From positions 1-29,134 of the forward strand of contig JBFXDI010000043.1 of NCBI GenBank assembly GCA_050181295.1: a stretch of 29,134 nucleotides of DNA, written 5' to 3'. Origin of the DNA: JBFXDI01 sp050181295. Lineage in GTDB: Bacteria; Pseudomonadota; Alphaproteobacteria; Rhizobiales; Aestuariivirgaceae. The first letter of the stretch is position 1. The number at the start of each line of letters is the position of its first letter. Shown here piece by piece: positions 7,569-15,018 of the stretch. The notes beneath the pieces were generated by a model that saw nothing but the letters and a program-made list of their open reading frames with translations, was not told the origin of the DNA and did not search any database. A program made the position numbers and the translations under genes.

Positions 7569-7895
7569 TTTTATCGACGCCCCAATCCGTGTTTTTGTTG
7601 GAGCGAACGTACATGTGCGGCCTTGAGATCGGGATAAGCCGGCGCTTCGAAATTGAATCGAAGCCCTGGAAATCGATTAAGGATGAACGGTCCATAACCT
7701 TAGGCGCGGAAGCGCCCGCGGAGCTTCGCAGCCCCGGAATCCCGGACTCTTTCGGATCGGGATCGCGCGTGTTGAGAGACCCTTCACCATAGGTGGCTGC
7801 GGGCCAACCCTATCCATGGTTGCCCGTTTATTGCCGAGAAGGGGAACGAGGAGGCTAGCGGGAACCTGTCCGGCCGCCTGCCGCCGAGCGGAGCT
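7569..7895. other. Gene-poor stretch with several hairpins
   Basis: 327 bp between the peptidase start and the PilZ stop. It holds a 7-bp hairpin GCTTCGA (7644-7650) with TCGAAGC (7658-7664). It also holds a 6-bp pairing ATCCCG (7739-7744) with CGGGAT (7758-7763), and a terminator-like hairpin on the plus strand at 7800-7830. A 67-codon plus-strand frame (7589-7792) shows no family resemblance and no ribosome site I trust. The peptidase promoter must lie at the left end. A small RNA is possible but unproven. Confidence 0.4.
7800..7830 (+). terminator. Terminator-like hairpin without an obvious gene
   Basis: CGGGCCAACC (7800-7809) pairs with GGTTGCCCG (7818-7826) with one bulged base and an 8-nt loop, followed on the plus strand by TTTATT. 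No plus-strand protein gene ends here. It could end a small RNA transcribed divergently from the peptidase gene. Confidence 0.35.
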
Positions 7896-8480
7896 CTACT
7901 CGATATGCTCGGCCAGCGTGGAGCGGTCGAGCTGCCTGGCGAACTCGATCGCCACCCCGTGCTCGAGGAAGCGCACCACGCGACCGCGCATCTTGCCGAG
8001 GGCGAGGTAGCTGCCGAGCGCCGGCATGACGTCAATCTTCACTGCGGCACCGCTCAGCGAGATGTCGATCACCTCGCAGGTGTAGGTGCGGCCGTCCAGC
8101 AGCGTCAGGTGGGACTTGGCGTCCTTCGGCACGAAACGCACATGCCGGCGCTGCGCGATGCCGTTGTTGTCGTGCATGGACTGGAGACGCTCCACGATGC
8201 GTCCACGCCGGGCGTTTGAAAGGTGGAAGTCGGCGCGAAAGCCGCCATTCACCGGCTCGCCCGACACGGCCTCCACGCGACCCAGCTCGTCGATATAGGC
8301 GACAAGAGTCACGCCGGGCGGCGGAACGAAGGAGGTGAGGAACACCGCGCCTTCCGCCGTAAGCTCCGATATCTGGCAGGGATGCTCCGAGGTGTCCGGC
8401 AGCATGAAGCGGCCGAGAAGGATGGCCGGGGACGCAGCAGCCGCTTCAGACTGAGGCGAGGTCTGCGCCGGGGGGGACAT
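7896..8480 (-). CDS. PilZ domain protein
   Basis: A 194-aa protein starting at ATG 8480, with GAAGGA about 10 nt upstream; a TTG six codons earlier is less likely. The C-terminal half (about 105-190) is a PilZ domain with the c-di-GMP-binding R-x-x-x-R region 'QRRHVRF' and the (D/N)-x-S-x-x-G motif as 'DISLSGAAV'. It continues into the beta-barrel strands 'GRVVRFLEHGVAIEF'. The N-terminal half (about 20-100) has similar strand spacing ('CQISELTAEGAVFLT') and looks like a second, degenerate PilZ fold without the arginines. Likely a cyclic-di-GMP effector in the cytosol; the output is unknown. It lies next to a PAS_5 protein gene on the same strand. Confidence 0.88.
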   Translation of the reverse strand: MSPPAQTSPQSEAAAASPAILLGRFMLPDTSEHPCQISELTAEGAVFLTSFVPPPGVTLVAYIDELGRVEAVSGEPVNGGFRADFHLSNARRGRIVERLQSMHDNNGIAQRRHVRFVPKDAKSHLTLLDGRTYTCEVIDISLSGAAVKIDVMPALGSYLALGKMRGRVVRFLEHGVAIEFARQLDRSTLAEHIE

Positions 8481-8558
8481 CGGGCGTGCGTCCTTCAATA
8501 GAGGGAAAGCCGACAGGAGGGGCCTGCAGGACTTCCGGCGAAGGCTAGCCCGAACGTC

Positions 8559-8575
8559 GTAAACAGTGCGTTAAC
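8559..8575 (-). promoter_or_regulatory. CtrA-like box upstream of the PilZ gene
   Basis: On the minus strand this reads GTTAACGCACTGTTTAC, that is TTAA-N7-TTTA, one mismatch from the CtrA consensus TTAA-N7-TTAA. It is also an imperfect inverted repeat (GTTAAC/GTAAAC). It lies about 80 bp upstream of the PilZ start. Spacing and orientation fit a cell-cycle regulator site; binding is an inference. Confidence 0.35.
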
Positions 8576-8593
8576 AATTTAGGCGCAGATGCG

Positions 8594-9235
8594 CTAGCTG
8601 TCCTTGCCGCCGCGGATGACCCGCAGCGGGGCGACGGCCGGCCGAATGTGCGCGGCATCCGGTCTCTGCGCCGCGACGGGATCGCCAGGCAGAGGCTCTG
8701 TCCAGATGATGCGGATGCTCGTCAGCGACAAGCTGCGGGGCGCGCGCGTGGAAAGCCAGGCAGGATCGCGGAAAGCCAGCGCCGTGCAAAGGATCTGGGT
8801 CTCCCGTTCGGCCGGGCGAACCGGGAGTGCGACAAGCTCGACGCCCACGGCCTCGCCGTGGTCGGAGCTGGCACTGAAGCGCGCAACGAAGGGCTGATGC
8901 GCATCCACCACCGCATCCAGGCAGGAAACGAGGCTGTGCCGTTCCATGCCCTTCCAGCCCGCCAGCATGTCGTGGCCCGTGACTTCTTTGCCCCAGATAT
9001 CTCCGATGCCGGTACCTGCCACTCGCCAGAGGAAGACCGTGGGCCTGCGATGCCGCTCCAGGATGCCGACGCTCGCCAGGACGGACCCGATGGCGCGAAG
9101 GTCCACATCGGCGCGATCGGGCGCGCTTCTTTCGCCGCGGATCCTTTCCCAATAGCGGAAAAGCATGCGGCTGCCGGGGTGCATCAGCTCGGGAAGGGCC
9201 GTCTGCTGCGCGTTGACATCAATCGAGTGCGACAT
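8594..9235 (-). CDS. PAS_5 family domain protein
   Basis: A 213-aa protein of the alphaproteobacterial PAS_5 family (PF07310). Typical segments are 'SRMLFRYWERIRGERSAPDRADVD' near the N terminus (quoted as a signature), 'VFLWRVAGTGIGDIWGKEVTGHD' in the middle, and the following PAS-like beta sheet. There is no output domain, DNA-binding motif or transmembrane segment, so it is probably a small sensory or adaptor protein. The ATG at 9235 was chosen because the family begins close before the 'R(Y/F)W' segment; the frame extends to 9340 without a good ribosome site. It lies upstream of the PilZ gene on the same strand with 113 nt between, and is divergent from the rhomboid gene. Confidence 0.82.
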   Translation of the reverse strand: MSHSIDVNAQQTALPELMHPGSRMLFRYWERIRGERSAPDRADVDLRAIGSVLASVGILERHRRPTVFLWRVAGTGIGDIWGKEVTGHDMLAGWKGMERHSLVSCLDAVVDAHQPFVARFSASSDHGEAVGVELVALPVRPAERETQILCTALAFRDPAWLSTRAPRSLSLTSIRIIWTEPLPGDPVAAQRPDAAHIRPAVAPLRVIRGGKDS

Positions 9236-9392
9236 CGTTGTTCCGAGATCCCCGTCCTGCGATCTGTCCCATGCGGGCACGTTTCGTCGCCTAGGCTGCA
9301 GGGCCCATGCCAAGCCCTCTGGCTGGCTGGACAGTGCCACAAAGTTTGACTATCCGGGCCGTTCACGCCGGCCGTTAACCACAGGACGTCCC

Positions 9393-10136
9393 ATGTTCGA
9401 CGACAGCCGTACCGGCGGGCACGCCCCCATGTTCAATGTTCCGGGTATCGTGCTCCTGCTGATCGCGGCCCTGGCGATCATCCATTTCGCGGTCAACTAC
9501 GTCGATCCGAATACCGGCGAACGGATCATCCTCACGTTGGCGTTCATCCCGGCGCGCTACGATCTGCCGCTCGACCTCCTGGGAAACGCCATCCCGGGCG
9601 GGGCAGGGGCGAAGTACTGGTCGTTCGTCACCCACATGTTCCTGCACGGCGACTGGATGCATCTGGGCTTCAACGCGCTCTGGATGCTGGCTTTCGGCAG
9701 CGTGGTGGCGCGCCGGCTCGGGCCCTTCCGCTTCCTCATACTGAGCTGCCTCTGCGCGGCGGCCGGGGCGCTTGCCTATCTCCTCATGCACTGGGGGCAG
9801 GTCGCGGTGCTGGTCGGAGCGTCCGGGGCGATCTCGGGGCAGATGGCGGGCGCGGTACGGCTGATGTTCTCCGGTGGTCGCTCCCTTTCGACCGTCCATA
9901 CGCGCGACCTGGAGCACAGCCGGCCGCTGAGCCTCGCCGAAACGTTCACGACGCCGCGTCCGCTCCTGTTCCTGGCGGTATGGTTCGGCATCACGCTTCT
10001 GACCGGGTTCAGCAGCTTCGGCGTTCCTGGCGAGACGGTCAGGATCGCATGGGAGGCACATGTGGGCGGCTTCCTCGGAGGCCTGCTCGTTTTCGGATGG
10101 CTCGACCCTGCCCGCGGCGACCATCCCGAACCCTAG
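9393..10136 (+). CDS. Rhomboid family intramembrane serine protease
   Basis: A 247-aa inner-membrane protease. Hydrophobic segments lie at about 16-36, 90-105, 113-135, 138-158, 190-206 and 218-236, consistent with the six-helix rhomboid core. The active site is visible: 'THMFLHGDWMHLGFNALWM' (His and Asn for the oxyanion hole, quoted as the signature), 'VGASGAISG' with nucleophile Ser144, and 'EAHVGGFLGG' with catalytic His223. The ATG at 9393 follows AGGAC by 5 nt. The loop between the Ser helix and the next helix (about 160-188) is longer than in GlpG and holds charged residues. Substrates are unknown. It lies upstream of a CBS protein gene on the same strand. Confidence 0.94.
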   Translation: MFDDSRTGGHAPMFNVPGIVLLLIAALAIIHFAVNYVDPNTGERIILTLAFIPARYDLPLDLLGNAIPGGAGAKYWSFVTHMFLHGDWMHLGFNALWMLAFGSVVARRLGPFRFLILSCLCAAAGALAYLLMHWGQVAVLVGASGAISGQMAGAVRLMFSGGRSLSTVHTRDLEHSRPLSLAETFTTPRPLLFLAVWFGITLLTGFSSFGVPGETVRIAWEAHVGGFLGGLLVFGWLDPARGDHPEP

Positions 10137-10176
10137 GGCGCCCCCGCATCTACGAAGTCGCCACATTTCGTGATAG

Positions 10177-10201
10177 GCTGTTCTCCCTTGAGGTGAACAG
10201 C
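10177..10201 (+). promoter_or_regulatory. Hairpin just before the CBS gene ribosome site
   Basis: GCTGTTC (10177-10183) pairs perfectly with GAACAGC (10195-10201), ending 2 nt before the AGCGGAGG ribosome site of the CBS gene. It could be a weak terminator for the rhomboid gene or an mRNA leader structure. It has no T-tract. Confidence 0.3.
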
Positions 10202-10218
10202 TAGCGGAGGCATGGCCG

Positions 10219-10647
10219 ATGACTGTGGCGACACTCCTCAACGAGAAGGGCGCGTCCGTCGTGACCGCGAGGGAGGACACGTCGCTCGCCGAGATCGCGA
10301 ACCTGCTCAGCGAGAACCGGATCGGCGCGGTGGTCATCGCGGACGGGCAGCGGCGACCGGTGGGCATCGTCTCGGAGCGCGACATCGTCCATGTCATCGC
10401 GAAAGAGGGCCCCGGTGCGCTCGGCAAGAAGGCCGGCGACGTCATGATCCGCAAGCTCATCACCTGCGGTCCCGAGGACACGATCTACGAGATCATGAAC
10501 CTCATGACGCGGCATCGCATCCGCCATCTCCCGATCGTGGTGGACGGGAAGCTTGGCGGCATCATCTCGATCGGCGACGTTGTGAAGTCGCGCATCGCCG
10601 AGGTCGAGCTCGAGGCGACGGAGATGAAGCGCTACATCGCGGGCTAG
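10219..10647 (+). CDS. CBS domain-containing protein
   Basis: A 142-aa protein made almost entirely of a CBS pair (Bateman module). CBS1 runs over about 10-65 ('VTAREDTSLAEIANLLSENR', 'GIVSERDIVHVI') and CBS2 over about 75-130 ('LITCGPEDTIYEIMNLMTRH', 'RHLPIVVDGKLGGIISIGDVVK'). Each repeat ends in the S-x-x-D ligand-binding motif, as 'SERD' and 'SIGD'. Such stand-alone modules bind adenine nucleotides and often regulate a partner enzyme; the partner is not evident here. The ATG at 10219 has AGCGGAGG 8 nt upstream. Convergent with the racemase gene that ends at 10656. Confidence 0.93.
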   Translation: MTVATLLNEKGASVVTAREDTSLAEIANLLSENRIGAVVIADGQRRPVGIVSERDIVHVIAKEGPGALGKKAGDVMIRKLITCGPEDTIYEIMNLMTRHRIRHLPIVVDGKLGGIISIGDVVKSRIAEVELEATEMKRYIAG

Positions 10648-10655
10648 GCGTCAGC

Positions 10656-11453
10656 TTACAGCCGGAACAGCTTGCCCTGGCCAGGCACCTTGCGCGTGTC
10701 GCCGGCGACGCGGAGGCTGTCCCAGGCGAGTGCCTGGTTGCTGGTGACGACGGGAACACCGATCGCGTCCTCGATCTTCTGCACGACGCCCGAGGTCCTA
10801 AGCCCCGTGCAGGAGAGGAACAGCGCCTCCGCCTTCCGGTCGAGCACGGCGCGCGCGGCCCTGATCAGCGCCGGTCCGCTCAGGCGGTTCATGTCCGGAT
10901 CGCCTCCGAGATCGAAGGTCGAGCGCGAGAGCACGTCGAAGCCGTTGTCCTCGAAATAGCCGGCAATGAGGTCGGCGGTCGCCGGCAGATAGGGCGTCAG
11001 AAGCGAGATGCGCCTAGCGCCGAGCCTGCGCAGGCCCTTGGCTCCGGCTTCGATGGGCGTCGTCACGTGCACGCCGGGCCGCACGGCCCTGATCGCCTCA
11101 TGCACTGCATCGAGACCCACCGCGACCGTGCCCGAGGTGCAGCTGAAGGCCACGACATCGAGCCTGGAGCCGGGCACCAGGAGCTCCGCTCCCTTGCCGA
11201 TGTGCTTGCCGAGAGCCTTCAGCGACTTCGGCGTCGCGACGGGCGACATGGGGATGCGGGTGGAGAACACGTGCACGTCCGAGAGCGGCCGCAGGAACGC
11301 CTCGAAGTCCCAGACGCCGATGCGGTCGGTCGCAAGACCGATGATGCCCGCCGAAACCCGTGCGCCGAGGCCCTCGCCGAACTGGGGTTTCGCCCGCACC
11401 CAGCCGTCGTCAGCAACCTGTCCCCGCTTCGCGATCCGTTCCTTGCCCGACAT
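10656..11453 (-). CDS. Asp/Glu racemase / maleate isomerase-like protein (EutA-like)
   Basis: A 265-aa protein of the Asp/Glu/hydantoin racemase superfamily, nearest in pattern to maleate cis-trans isomerase, arylmalonate decarboxylase and EutA. The two catalytic cysteines expected in this fold are present: Cys105 in 'AFSCTSGT' and Cys215 in 'LSCTGLRT'. The C-terminal 'SNQALAWDSLR' block is typical of the maleate isomerase/EutA branch. The ATG at 11453 follows GGGAGGA by 4 nt, and the gap from the upstream M20 gene is only 15 nt, so it is the last gene of a three-gene operon. It probably epimerises or isomerises an acidic intermediate; the substrate is unknown. Convergent with the CBS gene. 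Confidence 0.85.
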   Translation of the reverse strand: MSGKERIAKRGQVADDGWVRAKPQFGEGLGARVSAGIIGLATDRIGVWDFEAFLRPLSDVHVFSTRIPMSPVATPKSLKALGKHIGKGAELLVPGSRLDVVAFSCTSGTVAVGLDAVHEAIRAVRPGVHVTTPIEAGAKGLRRLGARRISLLTPYLPATADLIAGYFEDNGFDVLSRSTFDLGGDPDMNRLSGPALIRAARAVLDRKAEALFLSCTGLRTSGVVQKIEDAIGVPVVTSNQALAWDSLRVAGDTRKVPGQGKLFRL

Positions 11454-11468
11454 TTCGTTCCTCCCGTT

Positions 11469-12713
11469 TCACGCGGCTCCCACCAGATCGGCGAGCGTCC
11501 GCAGAAGCACATTCGCACCCCGCACGATCTGATCGTCGGTGCTGAATTCGTCCGGATGATGACTGATTCCGTTCGGACTTGGAATGAAGAGCATGGCGGA
11601 AGGTGCGATGGCGGCGAAGGCCTGGGCATCGTGGCCGGCGCCCGAAGGCAGACGCCGCGACGTGAGGCCAAAGCCGGTCGCCGACCGCTCGATGAGCCGG
11701 CCAAGCTCCTCGCTCATGGCAGCCGGCGGGTCATGGGAAAGGGGCGTGCAGTCGAGGGACAGCCCGAAACGCTCAGCGGAAGCGGACAGGCACCGCTCCA
11801 CGCGTGTGCGGACATCGCGCATTCTCTCGAGGGTCGTGCCGCGGATCTCGCAGGTGAGGCGAACGGTGCTCGGCACCACGTTGCTGGCGCCGGGCAATAC
11901 CTCGACGGCCCCGAAGTTGACGCGCACCTCCTCGCCCCAGTCGCCGCTGGTGGCGCGGTCGTAGACTTCGGCAACCGCCGCCGCGACGCCGCGGAATGCA
12001 TCCTTGCGGGCTTCGAGCGGCGTGGTGCCGGCGTGGCGTGCGGCGCCCTTGAAGGTGAAGCGCAGGGTCTCGATCCCCACGATCACGGTGACGATGCCGA
12101 TGTCCTTCTGCTCGGCCGCGAGCACCGGACCCTGCTCGATATGGATCTCCACATAGGCTGCGACGTCGGACGAGCCGCGCTTCGCCTTGCCGGTGGCGCC
12201 CGGGTCGAGACCGAAGCGGCGCATCGCATCCGAGGCGAGTTCGCCGCCGCGTCCGGCGCTGCGAGAAAGTTCCTCGACCGGCAGCGCGCCGGTCACGGCG
12301 CGCGAGCCGAGCAGGCTCACATAGGAGCCTTCCTCGTCCGTGAAGGAGCAGACTTCCAACGCCTTCGCGAGCGGACGCCCGCTCTCTCTGAGAACGCGCG
12401 CGCATTCGAGCGAGGCCATGACACCGAGCGCCCCGTCGAGCCACCCGCCCGAGGGCACGGTGTCGATGTGGGAACCGGTGAGGACCGCGGGACCCTCAGG
12501 CGGGCCCAGCCGTCCGAAGATGTTGCCGGCGACGTCGGTGCGAACCTCAAGGCCCGCTTCGGCCATGCGGGAGACAAGCCATGCCGCCGCCTCCCTATAG
12601 GGCTCGGAGAAGGGCGGGCGGTCGAGACCGCCCGCCGGCAGCGCGCCGAAGCGGGCGAGCGCCTTCAGGTCGGCAAGCAGCCGAGCGCCATCGACCGACA
12701 GCCCTTCCGGCAT
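11469..12713 (-). CDS. M20 family Zn-dependent amidohydrolase (hydantoinase/carbamoylase type)
   Basis: A 414-aa metal-dependent hydrolase of the N-carbamoyl-L-amino-acid hydrolase/allantoate amidohydrolase branch of M20. Metal and catalytic residues are visible: His82 and Asp93 in 'GSHIDTVPSGG' and 'WLDGALG', Glu127/Glu128 in 'TDEEGS', His191 in 'EIHIEQGP', and a terminal His in 'SHHPDEF' (385-386). The dimerisation insert spans about 205-320 ('FKGAARHAGTTPLEARKDA'). The start at ATG 12713 overlaps nothing and lies 8 nt after the stop of the M24 gene, with GAGGGG as ribosome site. Expected reaction: hydrolysis of an N-carbamoyl, N-formimino or ureido group from an amino acid. The substrate is not readable from sequence. 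Confidence 0.9.
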   Translation of the reverse strand: MPEGLSVDGARLLADLKALARFGALPAGGLDRPPFSEPYREAAAWLVSRMAEAGLEVRTDVAGNIFGRLGPPEGPAVLTGSHIDTVPSGGWLDGALGVMASLECARVLRESGRPLAKALEVCSFTDEEGSYVSLLGSRAVTGALPVEELSRSAGRGGELASDAMRRFGLDPGATGKAKRGSSDVAAYVEIHIEQGPVLAAEQKDIGIVTVIVGIETLRFTFKGAARHAGTTPLEARKDAFRGVAAAVAEVYDRATSGDWGEEVRVNFGAVEVLPGASNVVPSTVRLTCEIRGTTLERMRDVRTRVERCLSASAERFGLSLDCTPLSHDPPAAMSEELGRLIERSATGFGLTSRRLPSGAGHDAQAFAAIAPSAMLFIPSPNGISHHPDEFSTDDQIVRGANVLLRTLADLVGAA

Positions 12714-12721
12714 CGCGCCCC

Positions 12722-13990
12722 TCACTTCTTGACGACGATCTCCCGCGGCAGCTTCGACAGCCGCTCGCACCCCTTGTTGGTGACGAGGATCGTCTCGGAG
12801 AAGCCGATGCCGTATTCGCGGTATTTCAGGCACAGCGGCGGCATATGGAAGGTCATGCCCGGCTTCAGCTCCCGATGCTCGTCCTGGCGCAGCGAGATGA
12901 GCTCGCCCTCGCCCCAGTCGGGAGGATAGTTGATGCCGATGGAGTAGCCCAGACGGTTGCGGTGATACTCCGCGAAACCGGCCTTGGTGGTGACGGCGCG
13001 CGCTGCGGTGTCGGCGTCGTGCGAGGTGACGCCGGGCTTGATGAAGTCGAGCGCCGCCTGGACGGAATCGATGCAGGCCTGCGCGGCGCGCAGCCACTCG
13101 TCCTTCGGGTTGCCGAGGAAGATCGTGCGCATGAGCGCCGCCGCATATCGCTTGGTCGAGGCCGAAATCTCGAAGTACATGACATCGTCGGTCTTGAGCA
13201 CGTTCGAGCCGCCCGTCTGGTGCGGCAGGCAGCTCCGCTCGCCCGCCAGCACGAAAGGCGGAAGACCCATGTACTCGCCGCCGTTGTCGAGCAGCGTGTA
13301 GTTGACGACGGCGTTGATGTGATCGCCCGAAACTCCGGGCTTCGACGCCTCGTATCCGGCAAGCGTCGCCTTGTCGACGATCGCGGCCGACTTGCGCATG
13401 ATGTCCACCTCCTCGGGCGACTTGATCATGCGCGCGTTCCAGAGAATCTCGGTCGCGTCGACGAACTCGTTGTCAGGAAGCTCGCGCAGGAGCGTCTCGT
13501 GCTCGTCCACGGTGTAGTAGAAGCACTGCTTCTCCACGCCGATACGCTTGCCCTTGGTGAGGCCGAGCTGCTTCAGGATGTTGGCGGTCACGAGAGGCGG
13601 GTGGTCCCAGTCGAACACCTTGGCGATGCCGCCGACCCAGGAGAACTCCGGCGTGTTCAGCCACTCGAAGTCGCGCACCAGGAAGACGGGCTGCCCGTTC
13701 TTCGGCACCACGACGCAGTGGTACTTGTAGTAGCCGGGCGTCTCGTAGCCGATGAAATAGGTGATGTTCTCGGGCCCGCGGATGAGAAGCGCGTCGAGGC
13801 CGCGCTCGGCCATCGCGTCCTGGATGTCGTCGTAGCGCCGCAGGTACTCCTCCGGCGTGAAGGCCAGGCGTTCGTGCAGCAGCATGGTGAGAAGCCCGCC
13901 GGCGCGGGTCCGCCGCTCGGCCTTCTGGCAGGTGACGTGCTGGGTATGCTTCAGCACCTCTATGATCTCGCGGTCGCGCTCCAGGCTCAT
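12722..13990 (-). CDS. M24 pita-bread family protein resembling ectoine hydrolase (DoeA/EutD-like)
   Basis: A 422-aa two-domain creatinase/prolidase-type protein: creatinase N-domain about 45-185 and pita-bread catalytic domain about 190-420. The block 'GYSIGINYPPDWGE' (348-361) matches the 'YPIGISYPPDWGE' block of ectoine hydrolase DoeA. The five M24 metal ligands are mostly replaced: Glu274 ('YFEIS'), Ala285 ('AALMRT'), Tyr349 and His382 ('TFHMPP') stand where Asp, Asp, His and Glu are expected; only Glu399 is kept. This points to a metal-independent, creatinase-like C-N hydrolase rather than an aminopeptidase. The ATG at 13990 follows GGGAG. A possible shorter start is Met36. It is the first gene of the operon, divergent from a LysR gene. 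Confidence 0.87.
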   Translation of the reverse strand: MSLERDREIIEVLKHTQHVTCQKAERRTRAGGLLTMLLHERLAFTPEEYLRRYDDIQDAMAERGLDALLIRGPENITYFIGYETPGYYKYHCVVVPKNGQPVFLVRDFEWLNTPEFSWVGGIAKVFDWDHPPLVTANILKQLGLTKGKRIGVEKQCFYYTVDEHETLLRELPDNEFVDATEILWNARMIKSPEEVDIMRKSAAIVDKATLAGYEASKPGVSGDHINAVVNYTLLDNGGEYMGLPPFVLAGERSCLPHQTGGSNVLKTDDVMYFEISASTKRYAAALMRTIFLGNPKDEWLRAAQACIDSVQAALDFIKPGVTSHDADTAARAVTTKAGFAEYHRNRLGYSIGINYPPDWGEGELISLRQDEHRELKPGMTFHMPPLCLKYREYGIGFSETILVTNKGCERLSKLPREIVVKK

Positions 13991-14070
13991 TCCCTGCTCC
14001 CATCGGATTGGCACATGGCGATCAGCCTTCAATAGCGGCGGACCCACTTGCGAAAAATCACGGGCTGTAG

Positions 14071-14090
14071 AACTGTGGTTTGAGGAAGTT
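14071..14090. promoter_or_regulatory. Inverted repeat in the M24/LysR divergent promoter region
   Basis: AACT (14071-14074) and AGTT (14087-14090) form an inverted repeat with a 12-nt centre, midway between the divergent M24 start (13990) and LysR start (14122). This is the usual place and size for a LysR-type recognition site (T-N11-A type). The arms are short, so chance is possible. Confidence 0.35.
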
Positions 14091-14121
14091 AAAAGCAATT
14101 GCCCCTTTGCATTGAAGCGTC

Positions 14122-15009
14122 ATGAAACGCATAGCCGACGTCGACCTGCGCCTCCTGCGCGTCTTCGCCGCCGTGGCGGAGGCCGGAGGCTATTCCGGCG
14201 CGCAGTCGATCCTCAATGTCGGGATCTCCACCATCAGCCTGCACATGTCGGAGCTCGAGTCGCGGCTCGGCTTCCAGCTCTGCGTCCGCGGCAGGGGAGG
14301 CTTCCGCCTCACCGAACGCGGCGAGCGGGCCTACGAGGAGGCGCGGCGCCTCTTCGCGGCGCTCGACGATTTCTCGAGCAACATGTCGGGACTTCAGAAG
14401 CGGCTCTCGGGGCGGCTTCGCATCGGCATGGTGGACGTACTCTCGACGCATCCGGGCTTTCCGTTGCCAGAAGCGATCAGGCGGTTCAACCGGCTCGACA
14501 ACGACGTGCACGTGGAGATCGTCGTGGCGCCCCGGCGCGAGCTCGAGCGCTCGCTGCTCTCGGGCTCGCTGCATGCCGCCTTCGGGCCGCACATCCAGAA
14601 CATCAAGGGGCTCGAGTTCCGGCCGCTCTTCGCCGAGACGCATCGGCTCCACTGCGGTGCGGGCCATCCGCTGTTCGGCGAGAAACGGAAGCTCAAGCGC
14701 GAGGATGTCGTGCGGCATCCTTATGTGCTCCGGAGCTATCACGGCGACTTCGACCGCGCGCTCTTTGCGGAAAGCGAGCCCCGCGCAACGGCGCACGACA
14801 TGGAGGGCATGCTGATCCTGCTCCTCAGCGGTCACTATGTGGGACTGCTACCCGACCACTTCGCGGCGCGGTGGGTGCAAGCCGGCAAGCTCAGGACCGT
14901 CGATGCGCCCGACTTCACCTACGAGTCGCAGCACACGCTGATCACGCGCAAGGGCGCGACGCAGCCGGAAGCGCTGAAGGCATTCATCGCTGCGCTGAAG
15001 ATTGGATGA
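14122..15009 (+). CDS. LysR family transcriptional regulator
   Basis: A 295-aa LTTR. The N-terminal winged helix (about 6-65) reads 'DLRLLRVFAAVAEAGGYSGAQ' then 'STISLHMSELESRLGFQL' as recognition helix (signatures only). The substrate-binding domain (about 95-290) has the type-2 periplasmic binding fold, with 'GRLRIGMVD' as first strand. LTTRs usually control the divergent neighbour, here the M24-M20-racemase operon, in response to its substrate or an intermediate. Transcription is divergent with 131 bp between starts. The stop is 9 nt before the end of the convergent patatin gene. Effector unknown. Confidence 0.93.
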   Translation: MKRIADVDLRLLRVFAAVAEAGGYSGAQSILNVGISTISLHMSELESRLGFQLCVRGRGGFRLTERGERAYEEARRLFAALDDFSSNMSGLQKRLSGRLRIGMVDVLSTHPGFPLPEAIRRFNRLDNDVHVEIVVAPRRELERSLLSGSLHAAFGPHIQNIKGLEFRPLFAETHRLHCGAGHPLFGEKRKLKREDVVRHPYVLRSYHGDFDRALFAESEPRATAHDMEGMLILLLSGHYVGLLPDHFAARWVQAGKLRTVDAPDFTYESQHTLITRKGATQPEALKAFIAALKIG

Positions 15010-15018
15010 CGGATTTTT

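Noticed and set aside
7589..7792. 67-codon plus-strand frame in the 7.6-7.8 kb gap
   Set aside because: No recognised family, weak ribosome site, and it spans several hairpins; a non-coding role is at least as likely.
10212..12929. 905-codon open frame on the plus strand
   Set aside because: It runs antisense to the CBS-independent minus-strand racemase and M20 genes and starts inside the CBS gene in another frame. It is Arg/His/Ala-rich with no family signature: a high-G+C shadow.
10656..13990. A complete ectoine degradation (doe/eut) operon
   Set aside because: Only the M24 and racemase proteins resemble Eut/Doe proteins. EutB, EutC and DoeB/EutE, an ectoine transporter, and the AsnC/GntR regulators are absent.
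12581..14035. 484-codon plus-strand frame over the M24 gene
   Set aside because: Exactly antisense to the M24 coding region with low-complexity composition; no ribosome site or motif.
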